Part shown: positions 37,829 through 46,184 of the stretch, piece after piece | How the letters are laid out: the number at the start of each line of letters is the position of its first letter | Position numbering within the stretch: position 1 is the first letter of the stretch | From: Candidatus Vicinibacter affinis | Lineage (GTDB): Bacteria; Bacteroidota; Bacteroidia; Chitinophagales; Saprospiraceae | Direction of reading: 5' to 3' | Assembly: GCA_016714365.1 (NCBI GenBank) | Contig: JADJNH010000005.1 | Coordinates: forward strand, 1,774,501 to 1,838,500 | DNA length: 64,000 nt | Translations under genes and position numbers: made by a program | The notes under the pieces: generated by a model | Told to the model about the DNA's origin: nothing | Databases searched by the model: none | What the model saw: the letters and a program-made list of their open reading frames with translations, nothing else

Positions 37829-38184
37829 AATAAGCCATTTTAAGCCATGTGGAGGCTAGCTGACCGCCAATGCGGAAGGAGTGACCGGAAGGGGACCAAG
37901 AGGGCATTTTTTTAGGATTAAATACCACTGGTAAAGCCTAGGAAGAGCCATTTTGTGACTTTGGCACCGTCTAAAAGCGGTTCCTTAACGGGCTCAAAAA
38001 TGGCCCTTAAAATACAAGATTTAATCATTAATTGCATGATATACATAAATATATAAGTTAAATAATATTGTAATATGAAAAATATAATTTGTAAAATTTA
38101 GTTAACAGCCATCAATTGTTTGAGCTTTTAGATAAATAGGCTTAGTTTTGCAAACTTTTCAACTATTAAACCAAGCATATCGGA
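37829..38184. other. Intergenic region between folP and the M23 peptidase gene
   Basis: Left half is comparatively GC-rich with no open frame and no recognisable RNA; right half is AT-rich and ends in the promoter at 38119-38150. Confidence 0.45.
38119..38150 (+). promoter_or_regulatory. Promoter of the M23 peptidase gene
   Basis: TTTG (38119-38122), 20 bp, then TAGTTTTG (38143-38150): a full match to the Bacteroidota consensus, 34 bp before the ATG. Confidence 0.65.
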
Positions 38185-39489
38185 ATGAATTTACAAAAAT
38201 CCATCCAGAGACTATTGCAGATCACCAGCTTCTTAGGTTTATTAATTATCAATGCTTTCGTACTTCATTTTATGTTGGATTTTGAGTTGTTCAAAACTCA
38301 AAATGATTGTGATGTACTTTCCAAAGAGTGTTTAACCAGCGATCAAGAATATTTCGGATTTTCCTTAGACCACTTCCAGGTTACGCGGTCAAAGGTTAAA
38401 TCAGGACAATTGTTGCCTAAAATATTTTCCGATTATGGCTTAAGCCAAACTAAGATCAGCAGCTTGATTGGGTCAATGGATGGGGTCCTTAACCTCCGTA
38501 ACATCAGACAAGGCAATTCTTATGCCATGATTTGCAGCAATGAGTGCAAAGCCCCGGATTATTTTGTCTACGAGATTGATGCCATGAAGTATTTAGTTTG
38601 CGATCTATCAGGTCAATCTTGTCCCAGAGTAGAATTCAAACAAAATGAGCTTAAACGTGAAGAGGTAGGAGGGTATATCAAAAACTCTCTTTGGAATGCA
38701 CTACAGGAGCAGGGTGTCTCCATCAATATCATCGATCAGATGGAAGATGCATTGGCCACCTCAGTTGACTTTCATCACCTTCAGGAAGGCAATTCCTTTA
38801 AATTGGTCTTTGACCGGCATTGGATTGAAGGACAGCCAAGTAATATGGGTGATTTAGTGGCGGCCTATTTCAACACCAACGACAAGGAGCACTATGCTTT
38901 TAAATTTGATGTCAACAACAGATCCGGTTACTACGATTACAATGGCAGACCATTGAAAGCTGCATTCTTAAAAGCGCCGGTACGATTTTCAAGAATTACT
39001 TCCGGTTTTACCATGAGGCGCTTCCATCCTGTGTTAAAATATGCGAGACCCCATTTTGGAACAGATTATGCTGCCCCGACCGGAACGCCTATTATGGCCG
39101 TAGGAAATGGAGTTGTGTCCGCTGCTGCCTATTCTGGTGGTAATGGAAAATTTGTGAAGATCAAACACGACAAAACTTATGAATCTCAATATCTCCACAT
39201 GTCCAGATTTGCTGCCGGTATTAGAGCCGGATCCCATGTAAGTCAGGGACAAATAATTGGGTATGTGGGATCAACAGGCCTGGCTACAGGTCCTCACGTG
39301 TGCTTTAGGTTTTGGAGAAATGGAACCCAGGTGGATCACCGAAAGTTGAATTTCCCATCCGGAGAGCCCATGCCATCCAACCTTCTCCCTGATTTTGGTG
39401 CTCAACGGGATGAATTGATGAAAAGATTCAATCAGATTAAAGTTACCACGGCGTACAACCGAGACGAAGGACAGGTTAGAAAATCTTAA
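38185..39489 (+). CDS. M23 family metallopeptidase (MepM-like), HxC variant
   Basis: A 434-residue envelope peptidase expected to cut peptide cross-links in peptidoglycan. One N-terminal membrane helix (about 12-34) anchors it. An OapA/LysM-like region (about 60-230) precedes the LytM domain with SGFTMRRFHPVLKYARPHFGTDYAAPTGTPI (His and Asp zinc ligands), YESQYLHMSRF (catalytic His) and GLATGPHVCFRFW. The last motif is normally HxH; here the second His, a zinc ligand, is Cys. Cys can bind zinc, and I recall similar HVC motifs in other Bacteroidota, so it is probably active. Start ATG at 38185. Confidence 0.93.
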   Translation: MNLQKSIQRLLQITSFLGLLIINAFVLHFMLDFELFKTQNDCDVLSKECLTSDQEYFGFSLDHFQVTRSKVKSGQLLPKIFSDYGLSQTKISSLIGSMDGVLNLRNIRQGNSYAMICSNECKAPDYFVYEIDAMKYLVCDLSGQSCPRVEFKQNELKREEVGGYIKNSLWNALQEQGVSINIIDQMEDALATSVDFHHLQEGNSFKLVFDRHWIEGQPSNMGDLVAAYFNTNDKEHYAFKFDVNNRSGYYDYNGRPLKAAFLKAPVRFSRITSGFTMRRFHPVLKYARPHFGTDYAAPTGTPIMAVGNGVVSAAAYSGGNGKFVKIKHDKTYESQYLHMSRFAAGIRAGSHVSQGQIIGYVGSTGLATGPHVCFRFWRNGTQVDHRKLNFPSGEPMPSNLLPDFGAQRDELMKRFNQIKVTTAYNRDEGQVRKS

Positions 39490-39597
39490 AAGCGCTCTCT
39501 GCTGGTTTTCTTAATATAAATTGTTTGCACATTTGGTAAGTTGACTGGATTTTCCATGCAAATTCGTGGTGCTGGTTTTTAGAAATTTTGTTGAAAC

Positions 39598-39948
39598 TTA
39601 TTTTGTTAGACAGTCAGTGAGACGTTCATTCGTTTTCAAAATTTTTAAATCTTCGTCGGATAAGCTGATACCAATATTGACAAAATCTCCAAATTTCTTG
39701 TGGAGCTCCTCATCATCAAGTTGTACGAATTGGATCTTTTGCAATAAATCTCTTGAATCTATACAATTGGAATCAGTATAAATTTTGAATTTTTTATCAA
39801 GTTCATTTTCCTCAATGTCAAGCAAGGCATTTTGAACGCATCCTTTGCAATGTTGACAAAATATTACGATGTGAGGTTCTGCTTCTTTACAACCGGTTGA
39901 TAAAAGGTAGTAAAGAAGAATAATTTTAGTCTTCGAATACATATTCAT
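39598..39948 (-). CDS. Small Cys-rich lipoprotein of the three-lipoprotein cluster
   Basis: About 116 residues. The frame is open from 39972, but the ATG at 39948 (or 39942) is preferred because it starts a lipoprotein signal (MYSKTKIILLYYLLSTGC). Just after it comes IVIFCQHCKGCVQNALLDIEENE, a CxxCxxC set that could bind metal or form a redox site; the surrounding strand-helix pattern is faintly thioredoxin-like. It overlaps the 3' end of the propeller-like gene by about 20 bases, so they are co-translated. Family not recognised. Confidence 0.7.
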   Translation of the reverse strand: MNMYSKTKIILLYYLLSTGCKEAEPHIVIFCQHCKGCVQNALLDIEENELDKKFKIYTDSNCIDSRDLLQKIQFVQLDDEELHKKFGDFVNIGISLSDEDLKILKTNERLTDCLTK

Positions 39949-40975
39949 ACGCCAGATTATTTGGAGGGTCAAGAAAAGTAAGGTTATTATGGAGACTGTA
40001 AATTAATCTGCTGTTTACAGGATGGTTGATCCTCGTATTGGATAAAAGTTTTAAATCATTGTTAAAAATCAATAAACGATATTCCGAATTATTTTTGTGT
40101 GGAAGTAGTCTTAATAATACAAGATATTTCTCCAGCTTAATTAATCGAATGTTAAACGGTACCTGTTCGGAATAATTTTTTAAATACATCATGTCTGTTA
40201 GCCTGGATGTGTCATAATCTACTATGTCTTTTCCAAAAATTTCACTTATGCCAATTGGCTCATTGGAACAATGATTTAATTTATATATTTTATTATCAAG
40301 AACATTCAGGTAATAAAGGAATGAATCTTCCACAGTTCTTATGAAGCTTAAGTAATGAACATACTTTTTTGAAAAATAATCCTGATATTTAACTATTTTT
40401 TTAAATTTTCCAGCATCTTCATATTTTAAAAAAATGAAGGAATCGATGTAATTGAAATTGTTTGAATTTCCAACCTGATAGATGAATGATTGATCAAAAG
40501 TAGTTGATATGGATCTGTCATGCATGCAAGGAATGAAGTAGCAGTTTTCAAATGGACAAGAGTTTATTTTTTTACTCATTTGAGTTTTAAGGTCCAAAAT
40601 ATGCATTTGTGTGCCACATCGTAAATATACAATTTGATCTATTACTGTAATGGTCATGTCTTCTTCCATACAGTCAACTTTTAAAGGGACAGTATCTATT
40701 CGATTTTCAGTCAAGCTGTATTTTATAAGCTTTTTATTTTTATCTGTGAAATAGACAAATACGCTGTTATGAATTGACAGTACGGAAATATCTTTAGAGT
40801 AATCAATGGACTTGGTTAAATTTTTTAATTGTGAAAAATTTTCAGTCCTGGTTTTTAATCTAAAATAAGATTTAGATTTTTTTAAACAACCCAAAGTTGC
40901 AAATAGTACTGTAAGTGTAGATAACAACAGGGCAATTTGATAAATTGACCAGTTGTTAAAAAATAATTTTCTCAT
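39926..40975 (-). CDS. Lipoprotein, probable beta-propeller
   Basis: A 349-residue protein with an N-terminal hydrophobic segment ending in a lipobox (LFATLGC). The mature part repeats short strands about every 45 residues (ISVLSIHNSVFVYFTD, ITVIDQIVYLRCGTQMHILDL, FLYYLNVLDNKIYKLN, YRLLIFNNDLKLLSNTRI), resembling the DUF4221/six-bladed propeller proteins of Bacteroidota. Middle gene of three consecutive lipoprotein genes on the minus strand; 19 bases separate it from the gene at 40995 and it overlaps the gene at 39598. Function unknown; the propeller call rests on the repeat pattern only. Confidence 0.65.
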   Translation of the reverse strand: MRKLFFNNWSIYQIALLLSTLTVLFATLGCLKKSKSYFRLKTRTENFSQLKNLTKSIDYSKDISVLSIHNSVFVYFTDKNKKLIKYSLTENRIDTVPLKVDCMEEDMTITVIDQIVYLRCGTQMHILDLKTQMSKKINSCPFENCYFIPCMHDRSISTTFDQSFIYQVGNSNNFNYIDSFIFLKYEDAGKFKKIVKYQDYFSKKYVHYLSFIRTVEDSFLYYLNVLDNKIYKLNHCSNEPIGISEIFGKDIVDYDTSRLTDMMYLKNYSEQVPFNIRLIKLEKYLVLLRLLPHKNNSEYRLLIFNNDLKLLSNTRINHPVNSRLIYSLHNNLTFLDPPNNLAYEYVFED

Positions 40976-40994
40976 ATTATAATTGTGGGCTTAA

Positions 40995-41450
40995 TTAGAG
41001 ATGGGAGCTAACAACATGGTCGCTGTTAAATATCCTTAATTCAAAGTCCAGACCATTTTTACAGATTGCGTACCTATTATCACGAACAGCGTTTTGAATG
41101 TCAATATTTGGAAAGCTTTGCATAAAAGTATCCAAAACTTCATTTTCAAAATTTGAAGTTGATCCAGATCTGATAACACAATTTGAACCTGGTTGTAAGC
41201 AACTGTAACTGATTGTTTTATTCCCTGTCTCCAAGTCCAGGATTTCATATTTGACAACCCTCCTTGTAAAGTCTCTTTTTTGAAGTTGGGTCTTTTTTTT
41301 TAGATAATGAACCAGCAACGGAGTTTCATCCATTGATTTTGATTTATTAGTATTTGGACCTAAATCCTGTTCAATTAATTGGTCAAATTTGTCGGTTGTG
41401 CAACTTTTAGATAAGAAAATAGCGACGATGGAGAAAGTAATCATTTTCAT
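40995..41450 (-). CDS. Lipoprotein of unknown function, first of cluster
   Basis: About 151 residues. The frame is open from 41480, but the ATG at 41450 gives a clean lipoprotein signal (MKMITFSIVAIFLSKSC). The mature part has a charged helical start and a C-terminal half with three Cys (YSCLQPGSNCVIRSGS ... YAICKNGLDFELRIF). I recognise no domain. It is the first gene of the three-lipoprotein transcript. No function is proposed. Confidence 0.65.
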   Translation of the reverse strand: MKMITFSIVAIFLSKSCTTDKFDQLIEQDLGPNTNKSKSMDETPLLVHYLKKKTQLQKRDFTRRVVKYEILDLETGNKTISYSCLQPGSNCVIRSGSTSNFENEVLDTFMQSFPNIDIQNAVRDNRYAICKNGLDFELRIFNSDHVVSSHL

Positions 41451-41480
41451 AAAGAATGTTTTAAGTGTAAGAAATACCAC

Positions 41481-41801
41481 CTACTTGGTGAATAAGGAAG
41501 TCTTCGAAGGATTGTTAATTCATTCACTGTGTGGTATAAGGCCTGATAGTGTAAACAGTAATCGAATCTAGCAACAATTCAATAAATTAAAAATAATTTT
41601 ACGTCTTGTTAGCAATTAATTAACAACACTTTTATTCAGTGATCATTCATGAAGTAACCAATATAAATATCATCATTGAGTCGTATTTCCACTGGCTGCA
41701 GAAAGTATAATTCGATAGTTAATTTTTTTTGGGGCTTTATTTTAAAAATGTTCCGGTAGTCGGTCACCCTCTTATCAAAATCAAAACTAAGAGCCGATAA
41801 A
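41481..41801. other. Intergenic region between lipoprotein cluster and phoR
   Basis: AT-rich, non-coding. It should hold the promoter of the lipoprotein cluster; no clear box or terminator was found. Confidence 0.4.
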
Positions 41802-42877
41802 CTAATTCACCTTATTTAAAGTAAAGCTAAAGGTGCTGCCTTTTCCGGGCGTGCTGCGCACATTGATGGTTTGTCCGTGGTATTCCAGGATGTGTTTGAC
41901 TATGGAGAGTCCCAGGCCACTTCCGCCCATTTCTCTGGATCTGCTTTTGTCAACCCTGTAAAACCGGTCAAATATAAATTTATGGTGGTCTTCCGGTATT
42001 CCAATTCCATCATCGGAAACTTCGATCAAGATCTTGGTGTCCATATCGTAGAAACTGACTTTGGTTTTACCGTTGGTGTCTCCGTATTTTATTGAATTTT
42101 GAATCAGATTGTTTAAGACTAGGCGGATCTGTTCCCTTTCACCTTGTACCTGATATTTTTGATCCGCACCAGACTTAAAAGACATGCTGATATTCTTTTG
42201 CTTGGCGGTTTCTTCCAAATCGCCAAATACCTCCTCAACCAATTCCTGAATGTCAAACGATTGAAGATCCCATACACTCTGACTGGATTCCAGCCTGGAA
42301 ATGGCTTCAAGATCTTCCACAATGGTTTGCAGGCGTTCAGCATTGGACAATGCTTTTTCCAAAAATTTAGAGTTAACCTCATGGTCGTTGATCGCTCCAT
42401 TGATCAAAGTTTGTATGTAACCTTGAATGTTGAAAATAGGAGTTTTTAATTCGTGGGAAACGTTCCCGATGTATTCCCTTCGGTAATCTTCAAGCTTCGA
42501 TAAAGCAATCATGTCATTGTTCTTTTTATCGAGCCAGGCATTGACATCTGCCTCCACCATGTCGAAGAGATTATTAGCCGTAATCAGACTTGTTAACTTT
42601 TGGGTGTCTTCTTTTTTTTGATCGTTGATGAGGCGGTAAATTACTTTTAATCTGCGGTAGACGGAAGCATGCAGAAGGATATTAAAAGTAATGACCGAAA
42701 ATACAAAGCTAGCTAATGAGCTAAAAAAATTGCACCAAAAGTCATTTTGAATAGACCAATCCCAACCATTATGGTCGTAATGCAAAATATAGTAACACCC
42801 AAAATGCCTGCTGCAATCAGGCTTACCTTATTGAGATTAAGATTCTTGAATACTTTAGAATTCCAGTTTATAGCCAA
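41802..42877 (-). CDS. phoR: PhoR-like sensor histidine kinase, frameshifted near N terminus
   Basis: Membrane sensor kinase partner of the adjacent response regulator. The C-terminal part is complete: H-box GNVSHELKTPI, N-box NNLIQNSIKYG, G1 DDGIGIPE, G2 GGSGLGLSIVKHI. The uninterrupted frame starts only at 42785, with an implausible N terminus. In the next frame the missing first helix is seen (NLNKVSLIAAGILGVTIFCI...), starting at a TTG at 42877 that overlaps the phoB end. Helix 1 and helix 2 (SLASFVFSVITFNILL) join if one T is added to the T7 run at 42723-42729; total length 1076 is one short of a multiple of three. Either a true frameshift or a homopolymer error. Confidence 0.85.
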
Positions 42878-43538
42878 TGCCTTTAATCGTTTTTATGTAC
42901 CGTCCATCCAGCCTTTCTCTGATTTTTCTGATGTGGACATCTATGGTTCTTTCGCCGACAAGTACATCATTTCCCCAAACTTTATGAAGGATTTCATCGC
43001 GTTTGAAGACCTTGCCCGGCTTTTCCGCCAACAAATATAGCAATTGGAATTCTTTTCTGGGAAAATCAAGGGGTGTGTCACCCACAATAACTCTATAGGA
43101 CTCAGGATCTATGGTGAGGTCTCCGAATTTAAGTACAGCCTCTGTTGCAAATTTATTTTTCTGATTGCGCCTTAGGATGGCCTTTATCCTGCTCGAAAGA
43201 ACATTGGGTTTGATGGGCTTGGTAATAAAATCATCCGCACCTGAATCAAGGACATTCATTTGTGTTTGGTCATCGGTCTTGGCGGTAAGGAAGGCTATTT
43301 TGTATTCATTGTTGGGATACTTAGACTTTAAATGTCTTAGGAAACTCAGCCCATCCATTTCCGGCATCATATAATCTACAAGAATCAGCTCCGGTTCAAA
43401 TGTTTGTAAAATTTCCAGCGCAAGTTTACCATTCAAAGCCACTTTGACTTCATATCCTAAAGAGCTTAGATGGTAGTTGATGAACTCCAGCGTATCTGCT
43501 TCATCATCAACAATCAGGATTTTAGTCGAATTCTTCAT
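42855..43538 (-). CDS. phoB: PhoB-like winged-helix response regulator
   Basis: A 227-residue OmpR/PhoB-type regulator. The receiver domain has acidic pocket VDDEAD and phosphoacceptor Asp55 (LILVDYMMPEMDG), with Lys in FITKPIKP. The C-terminal winged helix ends VGERTIDVHIRKIRERLDGRYIKTIKGIGYKLEF. The neighbouring kinase and the pst operon 5 kb away support a role in phosphate control, though other two-component pairs look alike. Its promoter box lies only about 8 bases before the ATG, so the mRNA leader should be almost absent. The 3' end overlaps the phoR start. Confidence 0.92.
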   Translation of the reverse strand: MKNSTKILIVDDEADTLEFINYHLSSLGYEVKVALNGKLALEILQTFEPELILVDYMMPEMDGLSFLRHLKSKYPNNEYKIAFLTAKTDDQTQMNVLDSGADDFITKPIKPNVLSSRIKAILRRNQKNKFATEAVLKFGDLTIDPESYRVIVGDTPLDFPRKEFQLLYLLAEKPGKVFKRDEILHKVWGNDVLVGERTIDVHIRKIRERLDGRYIKTIKGIGYKLEF

Positions 43539-43546
43539 CGATGCTG

Positions 43547-43554
43547 CAAAGATA
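43547..43554 (-). promoter_or_regulatory. -7 promoter element of phoB-phoR
   Basis: Minus-strand TATCTTTG fits TAnnTTTG and ends 8 bp before the ATG, implying a near-leaderless transcript. Confidence 0.55.
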
Positions 43555-43599
43555 CGTAGGTAAAAAGTTACGATACCATAATGTCAGATTATCAAATTA

Positions 43600-43941
43600 T
43601 TAATTTCGGATGGTTGAAGAATCCGGTTTTGATTGAGATTCAATTTTGTCAATCACCATTCGCTCAATTTTTTCAAGCATTTCAGGTCTTAGGTTGTAAT
43701 AATCGCCGGCCAGAAGGAAGATTGAATCGTTGGTTTGGTGCTTGTTCAGTATTTCTTGTTTGAGCGTTTGCGTCAGACTGTCTTTTACATAACCAGAAAG
43801 AGATTCAAAATTTGCCTCCATATAATACAAGTCTGTAAGTATGGCAGCCATTTCTTCAGGAGAAATTGGTGGCTTGGAATCTTTGTTCTCCTTGCAGCAA
43901 ATGAAGAACAAAACCAATAATGGCAACAGGCTCTTATACAT
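43600..43941 (-). CDS. DUF4296 lipoprotein
   Basis: A 113-residue lipoprotein (signal MYKSLLPLLVLFFICC) matching the Bacteroidota DUF4296 family: the signature ISPEEMAAILTDLYYMEANFES is followed by a helical region with a DSIFLLAGDYYNLRPEMLEKI motif. The family has no known role. It starts one base after the sixA stop, so the two genes are co-transcribed, with sixA first. Confidence 0.85.
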   Translation of the reverse strand: MYKSLLPLLVLFFICCKENKDSKPPISPEEMAAILTDLYYMEANFESLSGYVKDSLTQTLKQEILNKHQTNDSIFLLAGDYYNLRPEMLEKIERMVIDKIESQSKPDSSTIRN

Positions 43942-43942
43942 G

Positions 43943-44431
43943 TCAGACTTCTTTTGGAAAATAATGGTTCAAATATAGGATATTGTTCCAATTGACCTCT
44001 TGCCATTTGGTCACCTTGGATTGAAATTGTAGAATGGCACAGGTTGGAACCGGGCCTGACCAGGCATCATTCAGCTGGGCACAAAAATTTTCCAGAATAG
44101 GGTTATGCCCGAATAGCGCCGCACCATGAAAAGATTCTTCCTGCTGCTGCAAACAACTTAAATAGTCGGTTTCGTCCCCGTGATAAAGAGAAGTCTCAAG
44201 TTCAAGCGGCACTTCAGATCCTAATTGTTCTCTGAACATGGAAGCAGTAGAAAATGCCCGCACCGCAGGACTTGACACCAATATAATTTTTTCCGGAATC
44301 AATCCACCAAAAATTTTGGCCATGGCCGGGGCATCCTTTATGCCACGGGCATTCAGCGGTCTTTGAAGGTCTGAAAGACCCGGATGATCCCAGGAAGATT
44401 TGGCATGTCGGACAAGAAAAATATGTTTCAT
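43943..44431 (-). CDS. sixA: SixA-type phosphohistidine phosphatase
   Basis: A histidine phosphatase of the RHG branch. The start motif MKHIFLVRHAKSSWD holds the catalytic His and Arg; ALFGHNPILENF gives the second His. E. coli SixA removes phosphate from His of phosphotransferase and phosphorelay proteins. The frame is open from 44497, but the ATG at 44431 is preferred because the catalytic motif always stands at the N terminus. Length of about 162 is normal. A 12-bp palindrome (CCTAAATTTAGG, 44453-44464) lies between it and the divergent SWIM gene. Confidence 0.9.
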   Translation of the reverse strand: MKHIFLVRHAKSSWDHPGLSDLQRPLNARGIKDAPAMAKIFGGLIPEKIILVSSPAVRAFSTASMFREQLGSEVPLELETSLYHGDETDYLSCLQQQEESFHGAALFGHNPILENFCAQLNDAWSGPVPTCAILQFQSKVTKWQEVNWNNILYLNHYFPKEV

Positions 44432-44499
44432 CGGCTTCAGATCGAAAAATGTACCTAAATTTAGGGTTTTATTCCAAATCAACCAGCATTTTAACAAAA

Positions 44500-46184
44500 A
44501 TGAAAATTGTACTCGACAGTATAGACTTTATCCTGCCAGAGGACAAAATGGATTTGGTGAGGAAAGCCCTTTTTCCGGACAAATAAAGAAGGCGAGTCAA
44601 ATCAGTAAAGACACCTGGCATTATTTGCTTCGAGCAGACGATGCGTTGCTGGAATGTCAGATCCGATATGGCCAAAATCAGGTGAGTGCCATCCAATGTG
44701 CCTGTGGAAAATCCACCGCCAAAAATCCATGCATGCATGCCTGGATTCTTGCGTATTGGCATCATCAACAAGTGGTGCGTCAAAAGAAAGAGGCCGCCAA
44801 GAAATTGGCACCACGAAAAAAGTTTGAATTTCAGGATGGGATTTACCAGGAAAAAGAATTGACTGATTTTATTCAGTTGAGTCTGCGATTGAATCCCGGC
44901 CTGAACGCCTGGGCTAATTTATTATTGATGCAGCCTTATTCGCCGGAATTGGCCTATGAAAATTATATGGAGGCTCTTTCTGGTTTTGATCCCCAAATCA
45001 CCAAGGGTTCCTCTTCAAAGTTTCTAAAAGATTTCAGACACCAATTGCTGCTGCTTGATCAGATTTACGATCATTCATTGAGTTTGTATTTGAGAGGAAA
45101 TTTGGAGCAAGCGGTTCATTTATTATTGGCCTCCTTGGTTAAGTCATCTCAATGGTTTGACACATTTGCCGACATCAATCAGGAAAAGTGGGTGCAACAA
45201 TTGGTCAAAATGCATCAGGCTTTGCATCAAATTTTAAAAAGCATCAAAGCACCGGCGCTGCGTACTTCTATATTTGATTTAATGATGGATAGAATTTCCG
45301 AAGGTCCATATTATCTGATCCATCGAGAAGAAAATTTGTACCACATCCTGTACTCCTTTAAAGAAGAAAAAAATAAATCATCCCGTACGGAAGAATTGAT
45401 TTCTGCCAAAATAAAAGAAACCAAAACATTTTTTTACAAACCACTTGAAGGCCTTGTGTTTTTATTGAACACACACAGCCCAAAAATATTTATTGAACTG
45501 ATCAAGCGTCATCATTTATTCCAGGAGATTTCCTCCACTTATTGGTTGATGCTTATAGGTTATTTTAAAGAACAGCATGATTTTACAAGGAGTAGAATGA
45601 TTCTGGAGTTTTTGGTTGAAAAGAGTCCTTACCGTGAGTTGGCTGTTGCTTCAGCAGGTCAAATACTTGAATTTATGATTCGTGAAGGACTTTCTGATGA
45701 ACTTGCTAAGGCCTCCAGGGATTTTTCTATAAAATTCAAAGAGTCAAGATTTGCAAATGTGTGGTACGACAGCTCTGCACCAGATGAATCAGAATTGGTC
45801 AAATACATTCAAGAATTTAAGTCGGCACATGTTAGCGACCAGCATTTTATACTTGATTTTCTTGCAAAGAGTGATGCGCAGGAACTTTTACTGGCAGAAT
45901 TAAAAGAAAGAGGGGATGTTGATTTATTGATTCAGTATGACAAAGTTTTGTCACCGGATAACCGATTGTCCTTGCTCGATACTTATGTGCTTTTGACCCA
46001 GGATTATTTAAATGAATACGGAGGAGGGCAGGCTTATGACTATGTGCAGAAAATCAGAACGCACCTGGGGAATTTTAGAGCTAAAGAATTGCTCAAAACA
46101 TTTACTGAAAAAGTAGAAAAACTTTTTCCGGAACGAATTTCTCTGGTCACCCATCAAAAAAAAACAGTTAATACTCTTCTATGA
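44500..46184 (+). CDS. SWIM zinc-finger protein, frameshifted near N terminus
   Basis: A large cytosolic protein (about 560 residues) with an N-terminal SWIM zinc finger (CACGKSTAKNPCMH, pattern CxCx8CxH) likely to bind DNA or protein, followed by long helical repeats without a recognised domain. The long frame can be traced back to 44400, but that 5' part is out of character. The ATG at 44500 opens another frame (MKIVLDSIDFILPEDKMDLVRKALF) that stops at 44584-44586. Adding one T to the T5 run at about 44570-44574 joins it to SGQIKKASQISKDTWHYLLRADD. Its stop overlaps the next ATG (ATGA at 46181-46184). Confidence 0.72.

Noticed and set aside
37829..38000. Structured RNA or transposon remnant upstream of the M23 gene
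   Set aside because: Short repeated words (AAGCCATTTT) are present, but no consistent fold, terminal repeat or coding remnant could be shown.
44400..44580. 5' extension of the SWIM protein frame
   Set aside because: Low-complexity basic residues unlike a start, overlapping sixA antisense; the ATG at 44500 in the neighbouring frame is better.
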